A stretch of 64,000 nucleotides of DNA, taken from NCBI RefSeq assembly GCF_905171765.1, contig NC_053398.1, forward strand, positions 48,328,323-48,392,322. Reading direction: 5' to 3'. This DNA is from Bufo bufo (lineage: Eukaryota; Chordata; Amphibia; Anura; Bufonidae). This document shows positions 54,846 to 64,000 of this stretch, one piece after another. The notes beneath the pieces were generated by a model. The model saw only the letters and a list, made by a program, of their open reading frames with translations. It ran no database searches and was not told the origin of the DNA. The translations under genes and the position numbers were made by a program. Each line of letters begins with the position of its first letter. Within the stretch, counting starts at the first letter, position 1.

Positions 54846-55367
54846 TGTCACGGCGGACAGGATATAAGATACACAGATAACTAAACAAACAATATTTCTA
54901 GGCGAGAAGCTGGGGATAAGGTCACCTCCTAGCAAATCCCTAACAGCTCTCCCTATTCTGCTTTGCCCACATTCAGACCCTGAAGGTGGGAATAATGTGT
55001 CCTCGTGCCTGGGCTTAGAATACCCTAGAATCCCTGAGATGGTGAAAGGGGAAAAAGGGGCAGCCTGCTCCCTCAGAACCAGGAGGGGACAGACGACACT
55101 CAAACAGCCTAGACAGCAAACCAAAGAAATCAGAAACCAACTTATCTTATCTGAGCAGGAAAAGCCAATCCTTCACTCCTTGCTTCCACAGCCTGACAGA
55201 AGCTATAACCCGCACGGAACACTGGGAGGGGAGTAATTTAAACCAACGACCCCACCCAGTGCACCTGAAGAGAGGCGGATCTAGCACGACTCCAAAACAA
55301 AACAAATGACTGGACAGGTGCTACTAATCTGGCAGACCTCCGTACATAGTCTGAGCAGGGCATGACA
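54846..55367 (-). repeat. 5' LTR of chromovirus 2
   Basis: 522 bases, with an extra AACAA against the 3' LTR. It contains the likely start region described for the primer site. Confidence 0.93.
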
Positions 55368-55600
55368 ATTAGAGGGTTTTTTCACCCTAACCAAAAAGCT
55401 GCATTTCTGTCCTAAATGTGACAGTGACTTATGCACGTGTAATCCCAGATGTGCAGTATATTAGAGGTTTTTTTCACCCTAACCAAAAAGCTGTATTTCT
55501 GTCCTAAATGTGACAGTGACTTATGCACGTGTAATCCCAGATGTGCAGTATATTAGAGGGTTTTTTTCACCACAGTATGCCAAAGCTGTATTTCTGGACT
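55368..55600. repeat. 5' tandem array of hAT A, part 2
   Basis: Continues the 92-bp units directly after the duplicated ATTAG, confirming that chromovirus 2 inserted into this array. Confidence 0.9.
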
Positions 55601-56123
55601 TGCAGATAGCCTATGCTGGTGCAAAAAAAGGCTGCCGATCATGTATTGATATTGACTAACTGAAGAAAAAAAAGTTTGTTTTCAGCAGTAGTTGGCTCAG
55701 GGCAGGCTTAAAAAAATTGTGCACTGCACCCACAAAACACTTTCTCTGTAGATCGCTGAGTACATAAACCAGTTCTTGATAAGATTTCTCCCTGATCTCT
55801 CCCTCACAGCAGCTGCAGCCTCTCCCTACACTAATCCGAGCAGAGTGACGGGCGGTGCTACGTGATTCCAGCTTAAATAGAGGCTGGGTCACATGCTGCA
55901 GTTGGTCAACCACAGCCATGTCAATAAAAGGCATGGCTGTGATGGCCTTTTGGTGCAAGTAGTATGACGCTTGTTGAACGGCTGCTTTGCAGCCTTTCAA
56001 AAAGCGCCATAAAAAGCGCCATGAAATCTGCCGAACACCGAACCCGAAAGCAAACTTTTACGTAAATGTTCAGGTTCGGGTCCGGGTGCCGAAAACCCTA
56101 CAGGTTTGGTTCGCTCAACTCTA
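55601..56123 (-). other. hAT A right terminal region
   Basis: Subterminal DNA ending TTCGGGTCCGGG...GGTTCGCTCAACTCTA. Its last 16 bases invert the left terminus at 10402. Confidence 0.88.
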
Positions 56124-56170
56124 GTTAGCACTGATGCCTTGCAGCACTGAGGTCCTAGGTTTGAATCATG
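56124..56170 (+). mobile_element. tRNA-like SINE head, right half
   Basis: After the repeated GTTAGCAC the sequence continues TGATGCCTTGCAGCACTGAG and reaches a B box GGTTTGAATC (56158-56167). Joined to the left half, the A and B boxes are about 33 bases apart, as in tRNA genes. The first G of the B box follows CCTA. Confidence 0.75.
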
Positions 56171-57415
56171 AGACACTCTACAAATCATGCAATTTCTGAC
56201 ATTTAGAAAACAGTAGTGTTACATGACATACATGTGCTGGGTCAGGACACATTCATGTGATAAGTGAAATGACTAGTGGTGGCATCATGATATTTATTGT
56301 GGTTATTACAGTAACTACATCTTTGTATGCCTGTCTCTAAGTGATGTTGTCATGTTGTTAATAAAGTTTAGTGTAAAAACAAAGAAACAGCACTCACAGA
56401 GAACTGGTTCTATACTGATAGACATAAAGAGATGCTGCAGGTAATAATGTTGTATATACTCAGGGGGCTGCACTGCAAGTTTGACGAGTTGTGGCAATCG
56501 CTTAAGGCGGTGTGACCCAGGAGATATGTGGGGGTGGCAGCGGCAGGGCCATGGGAAATGAGTGCTTCCATTGTGGAAGAACTCATCTCTATATATTCAA
56601 CGGTATCGCCGTCCTTGGGACAACGATACAGTTGAATGCTGCGGCGGGGCTCAGGATCAACGTCTACCTTCCCCATTCCCTCTGATAGGCTTCTGGCACT
56701 AGGCCAGAAGCCTATCAGAGGCTGGTGCCAGTGGCACAATCATGTAATCAACATCGCGCCATGTGAGCCAGACAGCGTGCAGCATGGGACACAGGCCAGA
56801 AGAGGCCTTCACTGCATCGCTGACAGCTGCATAGAGGCAAGTATTAGTGTTTGTTTGTTTTTTATTTGGCATCATGCTGTTGGGCCTCTATGGGGAAGGG
56901 GGGAGCACTATGGGGGCATAATATAGGGGTATTTCATGTTGGCAAACATTATGGGTGGCACAATGGGGAAGGGCCAGACAGGAGCACTATGGGGGCAATT
57001 ACTGGAGGATCTATATAGGGGCATTTTATACTGGCACACATTATGGGGGACAATATGGGAAAGGGTGGGGAGAGGAGCACTATGGGAGCATCTACTGGAG
57101 GCATTATGTAGGGGCATTTTTGTACTGGCACACAAGGGAACATTGGCACACATTTACATGGGGCACTAAGAGGGGTTATTTTTTTGTACATGGCACATAG
57201 TAAGGGGCGTTGTCATACATTATGAGGGCACTATGAGGACATTGTCTCTAGTGGGAGTACTAAGAAGAGGTATTTTCTGTCCTGGCACACAGAACAGGGG
57301 CATTTTTTGTACTGGCACAGTTTATGGGGGCATTTTTTGCACTGGCATGCATTATAAGACAGCATTTTTGTACTTGCACGCATAAGGGGGCATTTTTTTT
57401 ATATAGTGCACATTA
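56171..57415. other. Unassigned DNA and degenerate GGGGCATT/TACTGGCACA repeat
   Basis: 56171-56880 has no recognised gene. From about 56880 loosely repeated units (GGGGCATTTT, TACTGGCACACATTATGGGG, GCACTATGGGGGCA) run to 57415 and resume at 60969-61051. Confidence 0.6.
56679..56721. repeat. Perfect 19-bp hairpin
   Basis: CCTCTGATAGGCTTCTGGC and its exact inverse are separated by the 5-base loop ACTAG. Function unknown. Confidence 0.75.
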
Positions 57416-58489
57416 TTAACCACTTGAAGACCACAGGTTTATACCCCCCTAGTGACCAGGCCCTTTTTTTTTTACAAATCAGCACTTCACAAATTTAACG
57501 GTTTATTGCTCGGTCATGCAACTTGGCACCCAAAAGAATTTTACCTCTTTTTCTTCTCACAAATACAGCTTTCCTTTGGTGGTATTTGACATTTTTCGTT
57601 TTTCTGATAATCAAAATAGACCGCAATTTTCTCAAAAAAAAGTGTAATTTTAACTTTTTCTGGTAAAATTGTTCAAATATAATTACATTTCTATACAAGT
57701 TTGTGTCAGAATTTATTGTGCTACATGTCTTTGATAAAAAAAAATCCAATAAGCGTATATTTATTGGTTTGCGCAAAAGTTAAAGCGTTTACAAACTATG
57801 GTGCAAAAATGTGAATTTCCGCATTTTTAAGCAGCTCTGACTTTCTGAGCACCTGTCATGTTGTCTGTAGCTCCATTCCCCTGAAGACGCCGCCGTGTGT
57901 GGTGAAACATGTCGGGGGAGCTGCGTCTCACAGCATTTTAAAGCATATGTCAGGGATAGTTTGAGCTGCAGCACCGCGATCTGCAGACGCAGTGCGCAAC
58001 AGCTCATATGACAAGGGTAGTATAGATATAGTTAGTAGTCATCAACACAGAATATAATATAGCCTTAGTAGGATCTTTTCAAATAGAGATTAGTATAGCA
58101 TAAAGGTCGATCAGCTAAATCATTGAGTGAGTGATAGTCTAAACTGTCTGGTGCCAGATAACACCAGCAGACAATCTAGTATACAACTTAACGCCAAGTG
58201 GCAAGTATAATAAATCAATCATTTTTAGACCATCAAACACCACTCATTGAAGGATGTAATCCCTCACTCTGATAGCATATAGTGACAGAGTGTCACATAC
58301 TCCTATCTCTTGTCAAAAAATCCCTCCATATGTAATTTTAAAATAACTCTCAACAGAGTTCTTTTTTGTTTTTGTGTATGAGAATAAGTAATAAAAGTTA
58401 TGTTTTAATAAAACAGACCACAAACAGGAATTTTTAGTCTTAGGACTACTGAATCATATATTTTGGCCTCCTGGGTCCAGTGGGTCATT

Positions 58490-59330
58490 TTGAAATAACT
58501 ATTCTTTCTAAAATGGGGTCACTTGTGGGGTATTTATACTGCCCTGGCATTTTAGGGGCCCTAAAGCGTGAGAAGTTGTTTGGAATCCAAATGAGTAAAA
58601 AATGCCCTGTGAAATCCTAAAAGTACTCATTGGAATTTGGGCCCCTTTGTGCACCTAGGCTGCAAAAAAGTGTCACATATGTGGTATCGCAGTACTCAGA
58701 AGAAGTAGGGCAATGTGTTTTGGGGTGTATTTTTACATATACCCATACTGTGTGTGAGAAATATCTCTGTAAATGACAATTTTTAAAAAAAAATTTATAC
58801 AAAGTTGTCAATTTACAGAAATATTTCTCTCACCCAACATGGGTAAATGTAAAAATACACCCCAAAACACATTGCCCTACTTCTCCTGAGTATGGCGATA
58901 CCACATGTGTGACACTTTTTGCAGCCAAGATGCGCAAAGGGGACGAAAGTCCAACGAGTACCTTTTAGGAGGGCATTTTTAGGCATTTGGATTCCAGACT
59001 TATTCTCACGCTTTAGGGCCCCTAAAATGCCAGGGCAGTATAAATACCCTACATGTTACCCCATTTTGGAAAGAAGACACCCCAAGGTATTCCGTGAGGG
59101 GCATGGCGAGTTCATAGAACATTTTATTTTTTGGCACAAGTTAGCGGAAATAGTTTTTTTTTTTTTTTTTTCTCACAAAGTCTCCCTTTCCGCTAACTTG
59201 TGACAAAAAGTTCAATATTTCATGGACTCAATATGCCCCTCAGCGAATACCTTGGGGTGTCTTCTTTCAAAAATGGGGTTATTTGTGGGGTGTTTGTACT
59301 GCCCTGGCATTTGAGGGTCTCCGCAATCAT
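58490..59330. repeat. Long inverted repeat with a third copy
   Basis: AAAATGGGGTCACTTGTGGG, CTGCCCTGGCATTTTAGGGG, AAGTGTCACATATGTGGTAT and CAATGTGTTTTGGGGTGTAT on the left arm (58495-58785) recur inverted on the right arm (58800-59085). A further direct copy of the first block lies at 59235-59320. The arms are about 290 bases. Confidence 0.85.
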
Positions 59331-59372
59331 TACATGTATGGCCAGCATTAGGAGTTTCAGCTATTCTCCTTA

Positions 59373-59689
59373 GGCCTCAACGACCGTTGTTTGGGTCCGC
59401 ATCCGAGCCGCCATTTTGGCGGCTCGGATGCGGACCCATTCATTTCAATGGGCCGCAAAAGATGCGGACAGCACTCCGTGTGCTGTCCGCATCCGTGGCT
59501 CCGTTCTGCGGCCCCGCTAAAAAAATATAACACGTCCTATTCTTGTACGCGCTTTGCAGACAAGACTCGGCATTTATATTGCTGGCGTTTCGTTCCACAA
59601 ATTGCGGAAGTCAACACGGGCGCCTTCCGTTTTTTGCGGATCCGTGGTTTGCGGACCGCAAAAAACGGCACGGTCGTGTGCATGAGGCC
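59373..59689. mobile_element. Harbinger-like MITE
   Basis: GGCCTCAACGACCGTTGTTT on the left and, inverted, GGCCTCATGCACACGACCGT on the right; the left end lacks the ATGCACA part. Flanked by TTA (59370-59372, 59690-59692). Same family as 25760-26205. Confidence 0.82.
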
Positions 59690-60215
59690 TTATATTGAGC
59701 ATACAGGTAATGAGATTTTTTTTTTCCGTTCAGCCTCTGGGCTGAAAGAAGAAATGAATGGCACAGATTTCTTCATTCGCATCGATCAATGTGGATGAAA
59801 AAATCTCTGCCAAAAAATGTGCAAAAAAAAAAAAGCTGCGATCGCTAAAAAAGATCCAAAAAGCTCAAAAGTGATCTTTATAGCGCCGCAGCTATTTTAC
59901 GGGCAGATATTTTACGGTGTTTTTGCAGTGATCAGAAAAAAAAAATTCTGTCATTGCGGTGGGGCGGACTGAACGCAAGTGTGCGCACAAGATCAGGCCT
60001 GATCGGGCGAACACTGCGTTTTTTGTAGAGCCTAAGGTGACCCTAATGTACTGATATAGATCTGATTGCGATCAGTCTTAATCACTTACAGATACTATAT
60101 AGTACTAGTGCTGATTAGCGACAGCGATGACGCTAATCAGTGACTGCGGTGCGGTGGGCTGGGCGCTAACTACCTAACAAGTAGCTAACTAACTGGCGGG
60201 GATAAGGGACCCTTA

Positions 60216-60527
60216 GGCCCCATTCACACGTCCGCAATTCTGTTCCGCATTTTGCGGAACGGAATTGCGGACCCATTCATTTCTATGGGGACAGACTTTG
60301 TCCCGCTCGGATCCGGAATTGCGGATCTGCACTTCCGGGTCCGCACTTCCGTTCCGCAAAAATATAGAACATGTCCTATTCTTGTCTGCAATTGCGGACA
60401 AGAAAAGGCATTTTCTATATAGTTCTAGCAATGTGCGGATCCGCAAAATGCGGAAAGCACATTGCTGGTGTCCGTGTTTTGCGGATCCGCGGATCCGCAA
60501 AACACATACGGGCGTCTGAATGGAGCC
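60216..60527. mobile_element. Harbinger-like MITE
   Basis: GGCCCCATTCACACGTCCGC and, inverted, GGCTCCATTCAGACGCCCGT, flanked by TTA (60213-60215, 60528-60530). The interior is rich in GCGGATCCGC palindromes. Confidence 0.82.
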
Positions 60528-60968
60528 TTACAGGGGGGTGATCAATGACAGGGGGGTGATCAGGGAGTCTATATGGGGTGATCAGGGGTTAATAAGGGGT
60601 TAATAAGTGACAGGGGGTGGGTGTAGTGTGTGTGGTGATTGGTGCTACTTACAGAGCTGCCTGTGTACTCTGGTGGTGGATCCAAGCAAAAGGGACCACC
60701 AGAGGACCAGGTAGCAGGTATATCATACGCTGTTCACAAAACAGCGTCTAATATACCTTTCTGATGTTACAAAAAATCGCATCTACAGCCTGCCAGCGAA
60801 TGATCGCCGCTGGCAGGCTGTAGATCAACTTGTTTACCTCGCGATCCTTTGAAAGCGCGTTCACAGGAAATCTCGGGTCTCACGAGATGACGCCTATTGG
60901 CGTCATCGAGACCTGGGAGCACCACCGTCCTGACGCCTATCGGTGTTAGTGTGACGGGAGGGGGTTAA

Positions 60969-61051
60969 GGAGCATTTTTTATACTAGTGCACAATATAAG
61001 AGGGCATTTTTTGCACTGAGACACTTTAGAAACTGGCATTTTTTGTACTGG
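60969..61051. repeat. Degenerate GGGCATTTTTT repeat, right part
   Basis: GGGCATTTTTTGCACTG-like units continue the array that stops at 57415. The gypsy LTR begins directly after. Confidence 0.65.
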
Positions 61052-61819
61052 TGTTGTAACAGCGGCTTCTGTGAGCCGCTGTTCCCCTGCTTACTGCTGG
61101 TCCCGGCCGCTGTGTTCCATGGTGACCTGCTGCCAGTGCTTCCCATTCACCAGTGCAATCCTGGGCTCTGTCTGTGTAGGTATTGTTGCTCTGGGATCCG
61201 TTTCACAGTTTCCTCTCAGCCCTGGCCACAACATGCTTGCTGCTTGTTCCCTGCAGCACTTCCTTAAGGGCAAGCGCGTCACTTCCTGTGCTTTATGGGT
61301 TAGGTCATGTGACCTCGCTGACCAATCCTAGCCCTCCTGCACATATATAAGTGGCTCAGCCCCCTTCCAAGATGCCTCAGTGTCAAGCTGCTTGTGCCCT
61401 ATTAAGATTCCTGATATCTGCTTGTGTTCCTGTTTTCCTGGACTCTGCTACCTGTTTGATCCCTGCCTGCTTGCCGACCCGGATTGCCTGACCTGTACCT
61501 GTGCCGCCTGCCCTGACCCATTGCCTGTTTAACTTCGCCTCTGCCTCATCCTTTGGACCTGCACTGTTGCTCCTGGTTACGACTCAGCCTGCTGACAATC
61601 CCTGTACCTCTGGTACCTTGCTCTGGTACCTCCTGGTCCGCCTAAACCAGCTGCCTCGTATGCCTATCCTTCTCAAGAGGTAGCAACCTGGTGTTCCCCT
61701 CGGGAAAGTCTATCCTCACCATCAGGGGTACTGTGAAAATCAAGGGGTTCACTTAGACAACGCCCTTAGAGGAGGTAGGACACGTGGCACAGTGGGTTCA
61801 CACCAGCTGGTTCATGATA
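61052..61819 (+). repeat. 5' LTR of gypsy element 3
   Basis: Starts at TGTTGTAACAGC (or TGTAACAGC at 61055) and ends near TTCATGATA (61819), inferred from the primer site that follows. TATATAAG is at 61344-61351 and the putative RNA 5' decamer GCCTCAGTGT at 61374-61383. It is shared with the relic at 3602-3955. The partner LTR lies beyond the window. Confidence 0.82.
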
Positions 61820-61821
61820 GT

Positions 61822-61831
61822 ACACTGAGGC
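61822..61831 (+). promoter_or_regulatory. Primer-binding site of gypsy element 3, self-priming type
   Basis: ACACTGAGGC, two bases after the LTR, is the exact reverse complement of GCCTCAGTGT, which starts 30 bases downstream of the TATA start. It is the same arrangement as in the other two gypsy elements, with a different sequence. Confidence 0.75.
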
Positions 61832-61861
61832 CACTCCAAGCCTGTCGTTCAGGAATTTTTG

Positions 61862-63987
61862 CATGAAGTGAGGCTTCAGAGCAAACGTCAGGATGTCATA
61901 ATGCAGTTCATGCAAAATGTTGCTGCTTGTCTAAATGTCATCTCTTCTCCAGCTACTGCAGGGTCGCCAGTCGCTGCTACTCCTGCAATTCCCACACTGG
62001 TGTATCCGGATTTGTGTGCTGCCGGTGTGCAACTCCCTCTACCATCACGCTATGGTGGAGATCCAAAAACCTGTTGTGGATTCCTGAACCAGTGTCTGAT
62101 TAACTTTGAGTTGCATGGGTAGAAGTTTCCCACTGAGCAGTCCATGGGTCCAAGGTTGCCTTCATTGTGTCCCTGCTGTCTGATGAGGCCCTTGCTTGGG
62201 CAAATCTTATTAGGGAACATGAAGGTCCAGAGACCACTATTCTGCAGTCTTTTCTGGCTACCTTCCAGCTGGTCTTTGAAGAGCCCGGCCGCACGTCCTC
62301 CACTGCATCAGCTCTGCTGCATCTACGACAGGATTCCTCGTCTGTCGGTCAGTACACCATCCAGTTTCATACCCTGGCTGCCGAACTTGCATGGAACAAT
62401 GAGGCTCAACTGGCAGTGTTCTGGGAGGGCCTTTCTGACCGGATTGAAGGATGAATTAGCTAGTCGTCCGTCTACTCTGAATGACCTGATCACCTTGGCC
62501 ATAAAGATAGATATGCGTTTCAGGGAACGTTCTAAGGAGGTCGCAGGCACCAGAAGACCACCTCGTTTGGCTCCATCCTTCCAGAGGCCGGTTCTTCCTT
62601 TAGTGTCCATCCCATCTGAAGAGCCCATGCAAATAGATTTGATTGTCTGACCAGGAACGTTTACGCCACAAAGCAGATAACCTGTGTCTGTATTATGGAG
62701 GCAAGGCCCACTGCGGAATTCACCACAGAAGCCGTAAAATGCCAATGTCTAGCATCATTTGGAGAGGTGGTCCTAGATAAGGAGAAGTCCTCTCCAAGAC
62801 TTTTAGTTCCGGTGACTCTCTCCCACAAGGGAGTCACACTATCTGTGCCTGCATTCTTGGACCCTGGATCAGTCAGTAACTTCATTCAGCAAGCTCTGGT
62901 CCATCAGTACCGGCTGCCTACCATCCGTCTAGAAAGGCCTCTGTCAGTGGCATCCATAAATGGACTGCCAATCCTTGAACCTGTGCTCTCTGTTACTATG
63001 CCCCTTAAGTTGCAAATAGGGATTCTGCATTCAGAGATGATCTCCTTCTATGTGCTGCCAGTGTCCGTGAATACGGTTATCCTTGGTCTTCCCTGGCTGC
63101 ATCAGCACATTCCAGTTCTGGACTGTTACTCCGGTCAGATTCTGCATTGGGGATCTTCCTGCCAGTCTACCTGCTTATCAGAGGTCCAACCTGCTTCCTC
63201 GCCTACTGTACCTGTAGACCTGCCTGGACTTCCGCAGCAGTATGCCAATTTTGTGGATGATTTCCGTCAAGAAAGAGGCCGAGACCCTGCCTCCTCATCG
63301 TCCTTATGATTGTCCGATTGACCTTTTGCCTGGTGCCACTCCTCCTCGCGGTCGAGTCTACCCACTCTCACTTTCTGAGACCCAAGCGATGTCTGAATAC
63401 ATCAAGGAGAATCTCAAGAGGGGGTTTATCCGGAAATCTACTTCACCAGCCGGTGCCGGGTTCTTCATTGTGCAGAAAAAAGATGGATCCTTACGGCCCT
63501 GTATCGACTATCGAGGTCTAAATAAGGTCACAGTGAAGAATCGATACCCTCTTCCGCTAATCTCCGAACTCTTTGACAGGATCCGGGGAGCTAGGTCTTC
63601 ACAAAATTCGACCTGCTCGGTGCATACAACCTTATCCGCATTCGAAAGGGCAATGAGTGGAAGACTGCTTTCAACACTCGTGATGGACACTACAATTATC
63701 TCGTCATGCCCTTCGGTCTGTGCAATACTCCCGCAGTATTCCAGGAGTTGGTAAACGATATCTTCTGGGACCTGCTCTATGTCTGCATAATAGTGTACCT
63801 GGACGATATACTGATCTATTCTCCAGATTTGACCACTCACCAGAAGCATGTACATTTAGTTTTACAGCAGTTGAGAGAGAATCGACTTTATGCCAAACTC
63901 GAGAAATGCATTTTTTTTAAATCTACAGTACCATTCCTCGGATGCATCATCTCGGATGCTGTGTTGCAGATGGATCCTGAAAAATAG
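61862..63987 (+). pseudogene. Gypsy element 3 gag-pol, frameshifted, open at window end
   Basis: Gag in at least three frames: LPSRYGGDPKTCCGFLNQ, then SLLSDEALAWANLIREH, then LKDELASRPSTLNDLITLA. The zinc knuckle is destroyed around 62680. Protease-like VPAFLDPGSVSNFIQ (Pro in place of the active-site Ser/Thr) lies near 62860. RT begins [16 protein letters not shown] after a shift near 63250, breaks again near 63600 and resumes [16 protein letters not shown] and YLDDILIYSPDL. A stop follows MDPEK at 63987. Related to chromovirus 1 in layout. Whether it had a chromodomain cannot be seen. Confidence 0.88.
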
Positions 63988-64000
63988 AATGCAGTAATGG

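Larger units (their letters stand above)
42282..55367 (-). mobile_element. Chromovirus 2: gypsy element split by nested insertions
   Basis: LTRs at 42282-42798 and 54846-55367, both TGTCATGC...GTGACA on the minus strand. The exact 5-bp duplication ATTAG (42277-42281, 55368-55372) lies in the hAT A 5' array. Gag, protease, RT and the start of RNase H lie at 52266-54800; the integrase C-terminus and chromodomain lie at 42741-43256. The rest of RNase H and most of integrase are lost at the junction near 43257. Confidence 0.93.
10402..56123 (-). mobile_element. hAT A: outer 45.7-kb hAT element holding all nested insertions
   Basis: Left terminus TAGAGTTGAGCGGACC and right terminus (reverse complement) TAGAGTTGAGCGAACC match at 15 of 16 bases. 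An identical 8-bp duplication GTTAGCAC flanks them, as expected for hAT, and the SINE sequence resumes across the gap. The element's own parts, from the left, are: terminus and 3' region (10402-11172), a fragment of transposase (to about 11836), a 92-bp array (11838-12107, 22548-23190, 37295-37793), a second 3' region (37794-38267), the transposase pseudogene (38268-41631), a 5' array (41740-42281, 55368-55600) and the right terminal region. Everything else between is nested. The 3' part occurs twice, so the element is either a composite of two copies or has an internal duplication. Confidence 0.82.
57420..60964. mobile_element. TTAA-flanked 3.5-kb element, noncoding
   Basis: The degenerate repeat is interrupted between TTAA (57416-57419) and TTAA (60965-60968), the duplication used by piggyBac and Kolobok types. 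Ends are CCACTTGAAGACCACAGG and, inverted, CCCCCTCCCGTCACAC; they are only weakly similar. No transposase frame is seen. It carries a large inverted repeat and two Harbinger-like MITEs. Confidence 0.6.

Overview
This window looks like accessory DNA from an amphibian, most likely anuran, nuclear genome. The evidence is the mix of mobile elements: a CR1 LINE with an esterase-type ORF1, chromodomain gypsy (chromovirus) elements, a BEL/Pao element, several Tc1-like transposons, TTAA-flanked MITEs starting AGGGAGTCTGTCA (like the T2/Kolobok group of Xenopus), many TTA/TAA-flanked PIF/Harbinger-like MITEs and large hAT elements with internal tandem arrays. I recognise no host protein-coding gene and no functional RNA gene. 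Nearly all bases belong to transposons nested in transposons, or to tandem arrays carried by them. Species and family names beyond superfamily level are inference.

Layout. 1-3000: an array of about 21 copies of a 114-bp unit, followed by a hAT-type terminus. 3001-5640: old repeats, including a relic gypsy LTR. 5644-10370: an almost full-length minus-strand CR1 LINE, interrupted by a Harbinger-like MITE and one stop codon. 10371-10401 and 56124-56170: the two halves of a tRNA-like SINE head, split by a 45.7-kb minus-strand hAT element (hAT A, 10402-56123) with an 8-bp target duplication GTTAGCAC. 56171-61051: degenerate tandem repeats holding a TTAA-flanked 3.5-kb element. 61052-64000: the 5' LTR, gag and part of pol of a decayed plus-strand gypsy element cut by the window end.

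Inside hAT A, the insertions from left to right are: (i) an unclassified insertion (12108-22547) carrying an intact chromovirus (12258-17527, duplication TAAAC) and three Tc1-like elements; (ii) hAT D (23191-37286, duplication CATGTCAG), which contains a foldback TTAA MITE, a small hAT (24433-25243), a TA-flanked element (25489-28323) with minisatellites, and hAT C (28407-36605, duplication CTCCAGAG), which itself contains a BEL/Pao element (29137-35370, duplication ATAAC); (iii) a second chromovirus (42282-55367, duplication ATTAG), which contains a Tc1 end, hAT B (43257-52067) with an almost intact transposase, and a further small hAT inside that. The target duplications let the order of insertion be read directly.

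The strongest mechanistic signal is that all three gypsy elements carry, just after the 5' LTR, a 10-base sequence exactly complementary to a 10-base segment of their own LTR, about 30 bases downstream of a TATA-like box, that is, at the predicted RNA 5' end. The three 10-mers are unrelated in sequence. This is the layout expected for Tf1/sushi-type self-primed reverse transcription instead of tRNA priming. Other notable points are a BEL element with apparently identical LTRs but no integrase, tandem arrays (one with a three-unit higher-order pattern) built into the hAT elements, and a 1121-bp segmental duplication of a MITE plus minisatellite.
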